Shown here piece after piece: positions 1 through 7,903 of a DNA stretch of 64,000 bases (position 1 is the first letter of the stretch; each line of letters starts with the position of its first letter). The notes below the pieces were generated by a model. That model was given only the letters and a program-made list of their open reading frames with translations. It was not told the DNA's origin and made no database searches. The position numbers were made by a program, and so were the translations under genes. Source of the stretch: Primorskyibacter flagellatus (lineage in GTDB: Bacteria > Pseudomonadota > Alphaproteobacteria > Rhodobacterales > Rhodobacteraceae); the NCBI RefSeq assembly GCF_900176485.1, contig NZ_FWYD01000002.1, positions 124,001-188,000 on the forward strand. The letters are read 5' to 3'.

Positions 1-2078
1 CGCTGACCCTCGCCGAGGAGGCCCGTTCTGAGACGCAATCACGAGAGGCGGATGCCCGCGCTGAACGGTCCGAGGCAGAGGGCGAGGCAAACGCGTTGCG
101 CGCCGAGGTCACAGCTTTGGCGCGTCTGCTGGAACGTGACACGGCCGAGGGCGGGCAGGTGCTTGACCGTTTGCAGGTTGAGCAAGGGTTTGAAAAGGCG
201 CTTGGTGCGGCGCTTGCCGACGATCTGCGTGCGCCCGAGGTTGACGCCGATGGCCCGTCGGGCTGGACGACCCTGCCGGACTATGACGCGCGACAGACCC
301 TGCCCGAAGGTGTGACGCCGTTAACCAACCACGTCTCGGTGCCCGAGGTTCTGCAACGCAGAATGGTGCAAATCGGGCTGGTGGGCGACGGCGACGGCCA
401 GCGCCTGCAAAAGTTGCTGAAGCCCGGCCAGCGCCTTGTCAGCCTTGAAGGCGACCTTTGGCGTTGGGACGGCTTCCGCGCTTGGGCGGCAGATGCACCC
501 TCGGCGGCGGCTTTGCGTTTGGAGCAGCTGAACCGGCTTGAGGCACTGAAACAGGAAAACGCCCATGCCGAGGCCCGCGTTGACGGGGCACGCGCGGCCC
601 ATGAAACGCTGACTGCCCGCATGGCAGAACTGTCCACCGCCGACCAAGAGGCCCGCAAGGCGCGGCGCGAGGCTGACGCGCAGGTCAATGAGGCCAGCCG
701 CGCCCTGAGCCGCGCCGAAGCGGATCGTGATCTGTCGCAGGGCAAGGTGGAAAGCCTCGCCATGGCGGTGACCCGCTACGAAGAAGAGGCGATTGCTGCG
801 CGCAAGCAATTGACCGAGGCCGAACGCGGCGCACAGGGTCTGGAAGATCTGGAAAGCGCCCGCGCCGAGGTCGAAGATATCAAGATGACGGTCGAGGCCG
901 CACGCATGACCATGATGGCGCGACGCTCTGCCCATGATGAAATACGCCGTGAGGGCGAGGCCCGGCGGGCGCGCAGCCAACAGGTCACGAAGGATCTGAG
1001 CGGCTGGCGGCACCGGCTGGAGACCGCCAAGACGCGCAGTCAGGAATTGCTGGACCGTAAGCAAGCCGCCGAAGAGAAACTGCAAGAGGCCAGCGCGGCA
1101 CCCGAAGAAATCGCCATAAAGCGCGACGAGTTGACGCAAGCGATTTCCGAGGCGAAGGCGCGCCGGGCGAATGCGTCCGATGCGCTCAGTACGGCCGAAG
1201 GTGCCTTGCGCGAAGCCGAAACCGCCGAACGCGATGCCGAGCGCGCTGCGTCAGAAGCCCGCGAATCCAGAGCCCGCGCAGACGCCCGCGCCGAGGCCGC
1301 GCGCGAAACCGCCACTGCCGCCGCGGACCGCATCGAGGACGAACAGGAAACCACGCCGCAAAAGCTGCTCGAACAGCTGGATGCCGACCCTGACAAAATG
1401 GCGGATTCCGACAGTATAGAAGCGGATGTAAACCGTTTGAAACGCCAGCGCGATGCGTTGGGGGCAGTAAATCTCCGCGCCGAAGAGGACGCCCGCGAAG
1501 TCCGCGAAGAGCATGACACGCTGGTCACCGAAAAGGCGGATCTGGAAGAGGCCGTGCGGACCCTGCGCAACGGCATTGCCAGCCTGAACCGCGAAGGGCG
1601 TGAACGCCTGCTGACCGCCTTCGAGCAGGTCAACAGCAACTTCCGGCTGCTCTTTACCCATCTGTTCAACGGTGGCGAAGCCAATCTGGTGATGGTTGAA
1701 TCGGATGATCCACTGGATGCCGGGCTGGAGATCATGTGCCAGCCACCGGGCAAGAAGCTGTCGACGCTTTCGCTTTTGTCAGGCGGCGAACAAACCCTGA
1801 CCGCGATGGCGCTGATCTTTGCGGTGTTCCTGGCAAACCCGGCGCCGATCTGTGTACTGGACGAGGTCGATGCGCCGCTGGACGATGCCAACGTCACACG
1901 GTTCTGCGATTTGCTGGACGAGATGTGCCGCCAAACCGATACGCGTTTTCTGATCATCACCCACCACGCCGTCACGATGAGCCGCATGGACAGGTTGTTT
2001 GGTGTCACCATGCAGGAACAGGGCGTCAGCCAGTTGGTATCGGTCGATCTGAAGCGGGCAGCAACACTGGTCGCCTGA
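1..2078 (+). CDS. smc: Chromosome segregation protein SMC, C-terminal part (5' end outside window)
   Basis: SMC is the ATPase core of the bacterial condensin that compacts and segregates the chromosome. The reading frame is open from the left edge (first full codon at base 3) and has no start here, so this is the C-terminal ~690 residues. The order visible is the end of the hinge (GQRLVSLEGDLWRWDGF near residue 140), a long Glu/Ala/Arg-rich coiled coil returning to the head, then the head itself: the ABC signature LSGGEQTLTAMA, Walker B with CVLDEVDAPLDD, and the switch histidines in FLIITHH. All C-terminal head motifs are intact. The stop sits just before a hairpin that serves the convergent neighbour. 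The family is certain; only the N-terminal half is missing because of the window edge. Confidence 0.97.
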   Translation, partial: LTLAEEARSETQSREADARAERSEAEGEANALRAEVTALARLLERDTAEGGQVLDRLQVEQGFEKALGAALADDLRAPEVDADGPSGWTTLPDYDARQTLPEGVTPLTNHVSVPEVLQRRMVQIGLVGDGDGQRLQKLLKPGQRLVSLEGDLWRWDGFRAWAADAPSAAALRLEQLNRLEALKQENAHAEARVDGARAAHETLTARMAELSTADQEARKARREADAQVNEASRALSRAEADRDLSQGKVESLAMAVTRYEEEAIAARKQLTEAERGAQGLEDLESARAEVEDIKMTVEAARMTMMARRSAHDEIRREGEARRARSQQVTKDLSGWRHRLETAKTRSQELLDRKQAAEEKLQEASAAPEEIAIKRDELTQAISEAKARRANASDALSTAEGALREAETAERDAERAASEARESRARADARAEAARETATAAADRIEDEQETTPQKLLEQLDADPDKMADSDSIEADVNRLKRQRDALGAVNLRAEEDAREVREEHDTLVTEKADLEEAVRTLRNGIASLNREGRERLLTAFEQVNSNFRLLFTHLFNGGEANLVMVESDDPLDAGLEIMCQPPGKKLSTLSLLSGGEQTLTAMALIFAVFLANPAPICVLDEVDAPLDDANVTRFCDLLDEMCRQTDTRFLIITHHAVTMSRMDRLFGVTMQEQGVSQLVSVDLKRAATLVA

Positions 2079-2079
2079 C

Positions 2080-2109
2080 AAAAAGGGCCCCGGAGTTTCC
2101 TCCGAGGCC
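2080..2109 (-). terminator. Rho-independent terminator of the PRC-barrel gene
   Basis: On the minus strand a 10-bp stem with one mismatch (arms at 2086-2095 and 2100-2109, loop of four) is followed after one base by five Us (2080-2084). It lies between the convergent stops of smc and the PRC-barrel gene. The U-run exists only in the leftward direction, so it should terminate the PRC-barrel transcript. Confidence 0.75.
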
Positions 2110-2150
2110 GATACTGTTAAAACAAGTTACTCGTTAGCTTCAAAAGTGGT

Positions 2151-3227
2151 TCACTTCTCGTAATCTTCCATGGCTTCCAGTTCTTCTTTGGTCGCCGCGA
2201 CGTAGACACGCAGATCGTCACCACCATCTTCTTGTTGCAGGTTCAGCTGGTCGAACGGCATCGAGACGTGCTTTTCGCCAATCCCAAGGAAGCCGCCGAC
2301 ATCAAGGATCACGTTGCTGATCTTGCCATCTTCCGAAACGATCACTTCCGAGATCTCGCCGACCCGTTCGTCGCGACCGTCATAGACTGCCGCACCGTCA
2401 ATCTGCTCGGCGGTCATGGTCGTCGCATCAACGGCCATGTAGCCTTCGGGCGAGTAGGTCATACCATCGATGATCTCGCCATCTGTTTCAGCGGCCATCT
2501 CAGTTTCTGTTTCAACGGCCATCTCGCCGTCTGTCTCAGCGGCCATCTCGTCGGCTTCCTGCTCCATCTCTTGACCGGCGGCCTCGGCCGATTCGGCGAC
2601 CTCGTCACCAGCTTCGGCAACTTCGTCGCCCGCTTCATTCAACGCGGCACCTGTGGCCACGACCGCACCTTCGGCATTTTCGCCAGCTTCGGTTGCAGCG
2701 CCTTCAACGGCAGCAGCAGTCTGCTCCGTGGTTTCTTCAGCCATATCGTCTGCATTCTCACCGGAACGCTCGGCCGCATTCCACGCACCAATCAGGTCGG
2801 TGTCGAATTCCGGTGCATTCTCCAGTGTTTCACGGTTACTGTTCACAACGACAAAGAAGTCACCAGCCGCGTCTGTGTCAGAAACGAGCTTCAGATCCGA
2901 CAGGTTAACCGCGACGGTGCGCTCGCCGATGCCCAGGAAACCACCGATGTCGAGAAGCACGGCTTCCATGTCACCGGACCTTGACAGGATCACATCGTTA
3001 ATCTCACCGATGCGTTCCCAGTTGTCTCCGGCATCGACCATGCCCTCATCACCGACTTCGTCTTCGGTGGAATAGACACTCATACCGATCAGGCGCGAGG
3101 CGCGCAGGTCAGCCGTAGTTTCCATGGCAGAGCTGTCGACGAACGGGCCACTCATGCTGTGTTGTTCGGCAAAGGCGGGGAATGTCCCGGCCATCACGAT
3201 GGCTGTTGTAGCGAGAAGAGTATTCAT
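2151..3227 (-). CDS. Secreted protein with two PRC-barrel domains and an acidic repeat linker
   Basis: The 358-residue protein begins with a Sec signal peptide (hydrophobic residues 3-17, likely cleavage after AFA at 18-20), so it acts outside the cytoplasm. Two PRC-barrel units follow, around residues 40-125 and 255-350. Each carries the same core: GGFLGIGERTVAV in the first, GGFLGIGEKHVSM in the second. The linker between them (about 155-250) is almost entirely Glu, Ala, Asp, Thr and Met in short near-repeats such as EMAAETDGE. A strong Shine-Dalgarno (GGAGGAAAT) precedes the ATG. PRC barrels are known from photosynthetic reaction-centre H subunits and RNA maturation factors, but the role of secreted tandem forms is not established. 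I would not assign a pathway. The gene is monocistronic, with a terminator downstream and a long empty region upstream. Confidence 0.85.
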   Translation of the reverse strand: MNTLLATTAIVMAGTFPAFAEQHSMSGPFVDSSAMETTADLRASRLIGMSVYSTEDEVGDEGMVDAGDNWERIGEINDVILSRSGDMEAVLLDIGGFLGIGERTVAVNLSDLKLVSDTDAAGDFFVVVNSNRETLENAPEFDTDLIGAWNAAERSGENADDMAEETTEQTAAAVEGAATEAGENAEGAVVATGAALNEAGDEVAEAGDEVAESAEAAGQEMEQEADEMAAETDGEMAVETETEMAAETDGEIIDGMTYSPEGYMAVDATTMTAEQIDGAAVYDGRDERVGEISEVIVSEDGKISNVILDVGGFLGIGEKHVSMPFDQLNLQQEDGGDDLRVYVAATKEELEAMEDYEK

Positions 3228-3978
3228 GTTTCATTTCCTCCAGATTCATTTCGTCCTGAGCAGGATGTGTTTGCTGCCCGGCTATGGAGGGTGAACACGC
3301 TCGACGACGGGAATGTTCCTCGGCGGTTCGCCAAAAAGTCTTCATCGACGGGGCTTGAAGTGGGGCGGCACCAGACTAATGCGAAGCGACAACCAAGCAT
3401 TGTTCGCGTGCTTTTCAGAGCTGATCTTCTTTCTATTGGCAACACCGAGGCGACGATAGATCTCTGGAAATTGTCTATTTCTATATTTTAAATCAATATG
3501 TTATTTTTATTTCGACAGGCAGACACCGGGCAATCGCTTCGGGGTTGCACACCATTTACGCCTCGTTCCCGTCGCTTCATTAAAAGACGCGCGGAATTTC
3601 GCTCACGGCTGATATACTGCTCTTCACGACTGAAAATGCGGCGACGCGGTTTGCGAACTTCGCGGCAGCGGACACCGGTGAGACCTGAGGTCGACAAGAA
3701 TCCGACGTTAGTAACTGCGGGCGAGTATAGCATCTGCACCGAAATTCATGCCTTCGACCTGTCATTAAGCATGATGTCGGCCCGTTGCAGACAGATGCAA
3801 CGGATATGTTGATACAAATGCGAGGTCGTGCCATTTTACATAATGCTGTATTTCTACGGTATCATTAGGCGGATTTACGCTTCCTCCATCAAGATTACGC
3901 AGACGTTAACTTTTTGTTATGATCAAACCTTTCAGATTACCCGCAAAGGCGGCGCGGGCATTGTGCCGGAGATTGTGA
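3228..3978. other. 751-bp intergenic region without a convincing gene
   Basis: This is the longest gene-free stretch of the window. Open frames here (for example 3498-3812 rightward and 3488-3739 leftward) are Arg/Ser-rich, lack ribosome-binding sites and look random. Base composition is lower in GC than the flanks, notably around 3470-3520 and 3830-3930. It must hold the promoter of the leftward PRC-barrel gene and of the rightward receiver gene; TATGAT at 3918-3923 is a possible -10 for the latter, but with a poor -35. I see no tRNA, no clear terminator and no direct repeat. A small RNA or a decayed gene cannot be excluded. Confidence 0.5.
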
Positions 3979-4347
3979 ATGAATGTTCTTATTGTTGAGA
4001 GCCGGGCAGAGCTTGGTAAAATCTGGAAAAGCCATCTTGAACGATTGGGTGCACAGGTCTGGCTGGTGACGTCGCAAGATGACGCGGTGTCACTGTTGCG
4101 GGCTACTGTTTTTGACGTGCTTGTGCTGGATCTGGTGCTGAAAGATGGCAGCGCCATGGCGATTGCCGATTTTGCAAGCTATCGCCAGCCGGGGGCAAAG
4201 GCGATTTTTGTGACCAACACATCTTTCTTTTCCGACGGATCTATTTTCCAACACTGCTCGAATGCCTGCGCCTTCGTTCAGAGCGAAACGCCGCCAGATG
4301 ATCTGGCGGCGATGGTCGAGCATTACGGTCGTCACGAGCCGATCTAA
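3979..4347 (+). CDS. Stand-alone response-regulator receiver domain, atypical pocket
   Basis: A 122-residue protein consisting only of a CheY-like receiver fold with no output domain. The phosphoacceptor strand VLVLDLVLKDG places Asp51 where phosphorylation occurs. The acidic pair after strand 1 is replaced by Glu7-Ser8 (MNVLIVES), and the conserved Lys of the last strand appears to be Gln101 (AFVQSETPP). In the family the Lys and acidic pair support Mg2+ binding and signal relay, so phosphorylation may be altered or absent. No kinase gene is adjacent. The stop overlaps the stop of the convergent reductase gene by four bases. It could be a sensor-kinase partner encoded elsewhere or a phospho-independent adaptor. 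Confidence 0.75.
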   Translation: MNVLIVESRAELGKIWKSHLERLGAQVWLVTSQDDAVSLLRATVFDVLVLDLVLKDGSAMAIADFASYRQPGAKAIFVTNTSFFSDGSIFQHCSNACAFVQSETPPDDLAAMVEHYGRHEPI

Positions 4348-5333
4348 GCAGCGTTCAGTCTTTCGCGATCTTGCGGTGCCATAAAATCCGGATCCGGCGT
4401 GATCGGCACGATCCGGTGCGGATTGATGGTGTCGTGGCTGTAATAGTAATGCCGCACGATATGATCAAAATGTACGGTCTCTGCGACGCCCGGCCACTGA
4501 TACAGTTCTCTGACATAGGCCCACAGGTTCGGGTAATCGACGATCTGCCGCAAATTGCATTTGAAATGCGTGTGGTAGACCTTGTCGAAGCGAACCATCG
4601 TGGTGAAAAGCCGCCAATCCGCTTCGGTAAGACGGTCGCCCGTCAGATAACGGTTGCGCGACAGGATGTCCTCGATCCAGTCCAGACTGTCGAAAAGCGG
4701 ATGCACGGCCTCGTCATACGCCTCTTGGCTGGTCGCGAAACCGGCCTTGTAGACGCCATTGTTGACCGTATCGTAAATGCGCGCATTCACCGGCTCTATC
4801 GCGTCGCGCAGATCTTCCGGCCAATAGTCATCATGGTTGCCGGTCACATCGTTGAAGGCGCTGTTGAACATGCGGATGATTTCGGCACTTTCATTCGACA
4901 CGATGGTTTCGCGCTGCTTGTCCCACAGGATCGGCACCGTCACGCGCCCGGTCATATCGGGCTTCGCCTTCAGATAAACGTCGCGGAGGAAGCGCAGCCC
5001 ATACAGCGTGTCGCCCGTCGCGCCCGGAAAATCATCCTTCAACTCCCAGCCGTCGGACAGCATGTCGGGATGCACGACGCTGACAATGATGTGATCCGTC
5101 AGGTCCTTGATGGCGCGGAAGATCAGCGCGCGATGCGCCCATGGGCAGGCATGGGAGACATAAAGATGATAACGCCCGGATGCCGCTTCGAATCCGCCTT
5201 CGCCTGAAGGTCCGGCGCTTCCGTCGGCGGTGATCCAGTTGCGAAAGCTTGCTTCCGATCGTTCAAACTTGCCACCTGTGGACTCAGTGTCGTACCACTT
5301 GTCTTGCCATTTTCCGTCAACCAACAAACCCAT
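4344..5333 (-). CDS. Glutathionyl-hydroquinone reductase (GST superfamily, YqjG/EcM4 type)
   Basis: The family reduces glutathionyl-hydroquinones, releasing hydroquinone and glutathione disulfide, and is cytoplasmic. At 329 residues the length fits. The N-terminal thioredoxin-like domain carries the signature catalytic cysteine, Cys63 in HACPWAHR. The all-alpha GST domain follows from about residue 165 (DLRDAIEPVNARIYDTVNN) and contains the family segment LTEADWRLFTTMVRFD. The ATG follows a run of AT-rich sequence and the frame upstream is not conserved-looking. It stands alone, convergent with the receiver gene. With gshA and a second GST elsewhere in the window it belongs to glutathione-dependent detoxification. 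Confidence 0.9.
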   Translation of the reverse strand: MGLLVDGKWQDKWYDTESTGGKFERSEASFRNWITADGSAGPSGEGGFEAASGRYHLYVSHACPWAHRALIFRAIKDLTDHIIVSVVHPDMLSDGWELKDDFPGATGDTLYGLRFLRDVYLKAKPDMTGRVTVPILWDKQRETIVSNESAEIIRMFNSAFNDVTGNHDDYWPEDLRDAIEPVNARIYDTVNNGVYKAGFATSQEAYDEAVHPLFDSLDWIEDILSRNRYLTGDRLTEADWRLFTTMVRFDKVYHTHFKCNLRQIVDYPNLWAYVRELYQWPGVAETVHFDHIVRHYYYSHDTINPHRIVPITPDPDFMAPQDRERLNAA

Positions 5334-5507
5334 GCTGTCTACTCCATATCAATTCATCGTCCATTCAACAGATAGAACTTTCGGAGAGTGGATGAAGAGC
5401 GAAAGCCGCGCAAAGCATGTGCGAATATGAACGTGACGCGCAGGAACACCGCAAAAATGTCCCGGCCCAGCAGATCCTGGACATGACGCCGCATGCGTTG
5501 GACGAGG

Positions 5508-6686
5508 CTACTGGAGATCCGCAAACGCCTCCTGCAAACGCGTTCCTGCTTCGGACACGCGGGCATGCTGGGTTGCGAGGTTGAAGCGCAGGAACGTCTC
5601 GCCGCCCTGCCCGAAATCCGGACCGGGGCTGGCAGCGATGCGGGCAGTGCCTTTCACGCGGGCCTCGACCTCTGCATAGGTCATTCCGGTGCCGGAAAAA
5701 TCCACCCAGGCCAGGTAAGTCGATTGCAGCGGCAGTGACCGCACGCCGGGGATGGCATTGATCGCCTCGTCGAAATCCTGCCGGTTGCGATCAATATGCG
5801 CCACTTGCGCGTCGACCCAATCGGCTCCTGCCGACGTATAGGCGGCGGTCACCATCTCCAGCCCCAGACGGTTGGGGCCCAGATCCAGCGCCCGCATCCG
5901 TTTTTCCATTGCCGCGCGCAGCATCGCATCGGGGATGATCATGTTGCCCGTCTTTTGTCCGGCAATGTTGAACGTCTTGGAGGACGCCGTCAGCACGATC
6001 AGGCGGTCGCGTATCTCTGGCGCGGCTACATCCATGGGCACAAAGATATTGCCCGGCATGATCAGATCGTGATGCACCTCGTCCGAGACAAGCACCAGAT
6101 CATTGGCGCGGGCAAATTCCGCCACGGCGCGCAGTTCATCCCCGGTCCAGATCCGGCCAGAGGGGTTTTGCGGCGAACACCAGATCAGCATCTTCTCGGC
6201 ACCGGTCAGCTGGGCCTGCGCCGCGTCCAGATCAATCTGGTAGCGGTCCCCGTCAAGGATCAGCGGAATTTCCACGACCTCGCGCCCCGCCCTGCGGATC
6301 TTGCCGGAAAACTCGTGATAGACCGGCGAGAAGATCACCACCCCGTCACCGGGATCTGTATAGACATCAAGGCAAAGCCCGATCGCATTGCCCAGCCCGG
6401 CAGAGGTAAGGATCCAGTCCGGCTCTATCTGCCAGTTGTGGCGCGTTGCCATCCACCAGCAGATCGCGGCCTTATATGCACCGGGATCCGCGAAATAGCC
6501 GAAAATCCCCAGATCGGCCGCGGCCCGGACCGCTTCGATCACGCAGGGGGCTGTCGGATAGTCCGAATCTGCCGTCCACATCGCCAGGCCGTCTTTTGGC
6601 GAAACCCCGAAAAGCGGCTCCATCGCGTCCCATTTCGACGAATGGGTTCCACGACGATCAATCAGGCGGTCGAATTCGGAAGGCAT
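5508..6686 (-). CDS. patB: PatB/MalY-type pyridoxal-phosphate C-S lyase or aminotransferase
   Basis: A fold-type I PLP enzyme of 392 residues. Proteins of this group (MalY, PatB) cleave cystathionine or related cysteine conjugates to pyruvate, ammonia and a thiol. The PLP lysine is Lys237 in TASSKTFNIAGQKTG, the phosphate and ring contacts lie in SPQNPSGRIW (171-180) and SDEVHHDLI (201-209), and AMWTADSDYP near the N-terminus matches the MWVADMDF element of the family with some divergence. The open frame runs farther upstream, but I chose the ATG of MPSEFDRL because GACAGGAGCC sits about seven bases before it. The upstream extension is antisense to the deformylase genes. The exact substrate cannot be read from sequence. 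Confidence 0.85.
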   Translation of the reverse strand: MPSEFDRLIDRRGTHSSKWDAMEPLFGVSPKDGLAMWTADSDYPTAPCVIEAVRAAADLGIFGYFADPGAYKAAICWWMATRHNWQIEPDWILTSAGLGNAIGLCLDVYTDPGDGVVIFSPVYHEFSGKIRRAGREVVEIPLILDGDRYQIDLDAAQAQLTGAEKMLIWCSPQNPSGRIWTGDELRAVAEFARANDLVLVSDEVHHDLIMPGNIFVPMDVAAPEIRDRLIVLTASSKTFNIAGQKTGNMIIPDAMLRAAMEKRMRALDLGPNRLGLEMVTAAYTSAGADWVDAQVAHIDRNRQDFDEAINAIPGVRSLPLQSTYLAWVDFSGTGMTYAEVEARVKGTARIAASPGPDFGQGGETFLRFNLATQHARVSEAGTRLQEAFADLQ

Positions 6687-6803
6687 GGACGGCTCCTGTC
6701 TGGCATGTACCGGTAACTGTGCTGCGCGCAACGTCAGGGACGCTATCTTATTGCTGACCGAGTACAAGCACCGGATATTGCGCCTTTGCGACGCATCGCC
6801 TAA

Positions 6804-7331
6804 ATGATTGCCATGAAACGGCCCATTCTCATCCATCCCGATCCGCGTCTGAAGAAGACCTGCGCGCCCGTTGCCGATATTTCGGACGAGTTGCGCGCCC
6901 TTGCCGATGACATGCTGGAAACCATGTATGACGCGCCGGGCATCGGCCTGGCGGCGCCGCAGGTGGGTGTGCTGGACCGGCTGATCGTGCTGGACTGTGT
7001 CAAGGACGAGGCCGCACCCGCCCGACCCATGGTGATGTTCAACCCCGAGGTGCTGGCGGTTTCGGACGAGTTGAACGTCTATGAGGAAGGGTGCCTGTCG
7101 ATCCCGGATCAATATGCCGATGTCGAACGCCCGCGCGACGTGCGCATTGGCTGGCTGGACCGTGACGGCAACCCGCAGGAGCAGGATTTCGACGGGCTGT
7201 GGGCGACATGCGTGCAGCATGAGATCGATCATCTTAATGGCAAGCTGTTCATCGACTATCTCAAGCCCCTGCGCCGTCAGATGATCACCCGCAAGATGCA
7301 GAAGCTGAAGCGAGAGAAGGCGCGGGCGTGA
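6804..7331 (+). CDS. def: Peptide deformylase
   Basis: Removes the formyl group from nascent N-terminal formyl-Met; an Fe2+/Zn2+ hydrolase acting on ribosome-bound peptides. All three family motifs are intact: GIGLAAPQ (46-53), EGCLSIP with the metal-ligand Cys97, and HEIDH (139-143) with two His ligands and the catalytic Glu. At 175 residues the length is standard. A second in-frame ATG three codons in (MKRPILIHPDPRLKK) is an equally good start and better matches typical family N-termini; neither has a strong Shine-Dalgarno. The stop overlaps the GTG of a deformylase-like gene, and fmt follows, so formylation and deformylation are encoded together. Confidence 0.95.
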   Translation: MIAMKRPILIHPDPRLKKTCAPVADISDELRALADDMLETMYDAPGIGLAAPQVGVLDRLIVLDCVKDEAAPARPMVMFNPEVLAVSDELNVYEEGCLSIPDQYADVERPRDVRIGWLDRDGNPQEQDFDGLWATCVQHEIDHLNGKLFIDYLKPLRRQMITRKMQKLKREKARA

Positions 7332-7825
7332 CCGTTCGGCGCTGCCTGCCCTGGCCTGACAAGCGTTTGCGGACCCCGGTCGCCCCTGTGGATGCCATCA
7401 CGGACGAGACCCGTGCCCATTGGCAGGACATGATCGACACGATGGACGCAATGCCCGGTGTGGGCCTTGGCGCGCCGCAGATCGGCGTGATGCTGCAACT
7501 GGCCGTGGTTGATGCGTCCGAGGCGCGCGGTCAGGCCGTGCGCATGGCAAATCCCGAAGTGTTGCACGCATCCGCCCGAGGTCGCGATCACGAGGAAGCC
7601 AGCCCGAACCTGCCGGGTGTTTCGGCCAGGATCACCCGGCCCCGCGCGGTGACGGTGCGGTTTTTGAATGCGGACGGCGAGATTGAGGAAAAGGATTTCG
7701 TCGGGCTTTGGGCAACCTCGGTGCAGCACCAGATCGACCACCTGAACGGCCGGATGTATTTCGATCACCTGAGCAAGGTGAAGCGGGACGTTTTGCTACG
7801 CAAGGCGCGCAAGTTCGGGCGTTGA
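7328..7825 (+). CDS. Peptide-deformylase-like protein lacking catalytic residues
   Basis: A 165-residue paralogue of the preceding deformylase, starting at a GTG that overlaps the previous stop (GTGA), so the two are translationally coupled. The fold motifs are recognisable but damaged. GVGLGAPQ (44-51) has Gly for Ala. The EGCLS motif reads EASPN (90-94), so the metal-ligand Cys is Ser92. HEIDH reads HQIDH (134-138), replacing the catalytic Glu by Gln135. Both His ligands remain. In E. coli Def the equivalent Cys and Glu are required for activity, so I infer no classical deformylase activity. Intact frame and good codon use argue against a pseudogene. It might be a regulatory or ribosome-binding paralogue. 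Confidence 0.9.
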   Translation: MTVRRCLPWPDKRLRTPVAPVDAITDETRAHWQDMIDTMDAMPGVGLGAPQIGVMLQLAVVDASEARGQAVRMANPEVLHASARGRDHEEASPNLPGVSARITRPRAVTVRFLNADGEIEEKDFVGLWATSVQHQIDHLNGRMYFDHLSKVKRDVLLRKARKFGR

Positions 7826-7845
7826 TCTGACATACCGATCCAGGA

Positions 7846-7893
7846 GCGGGGGCCAGCCCCCGCACCCCCGAAGTATTTTTGCCAAGAAGAAGG
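7846..7893 (+). repeat. 3'-end hairpin repeat, copy 1
   Basis: A 7-bp perfect GC stem (7846-7852 with 7857-7863, loop CCAG) is followed after CCCCCGAA by GTATTTTTGCCAAGAAG. The same arrangement recurs after the DUF1491 gene (21735-21784) and after livH on the other strand (54863-54917). Each copy follows a stop codon in that gene's direction. The T-run lies 8-10 bases from the stem, so it is a loose terminator at best. Its last bases run into the GGAGG of fmt. Confidence 0.75.
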
Positions 7894-7903
7894 AGGGATC
7901 AGG

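Noticed and set aside
2500..2560. Short repeats in the PRC-barrel gene as a DNA minisatellite
   Set aside because: They are in-frame codon repeats of the acidic linker and are best described as a protein feature.
3498..3812. 104-codon frame in the long gap
   Set aside because: Arg/Ser-rich, no ribosome site, no family resemblance, overlapped by an equally random frame on the other strand.
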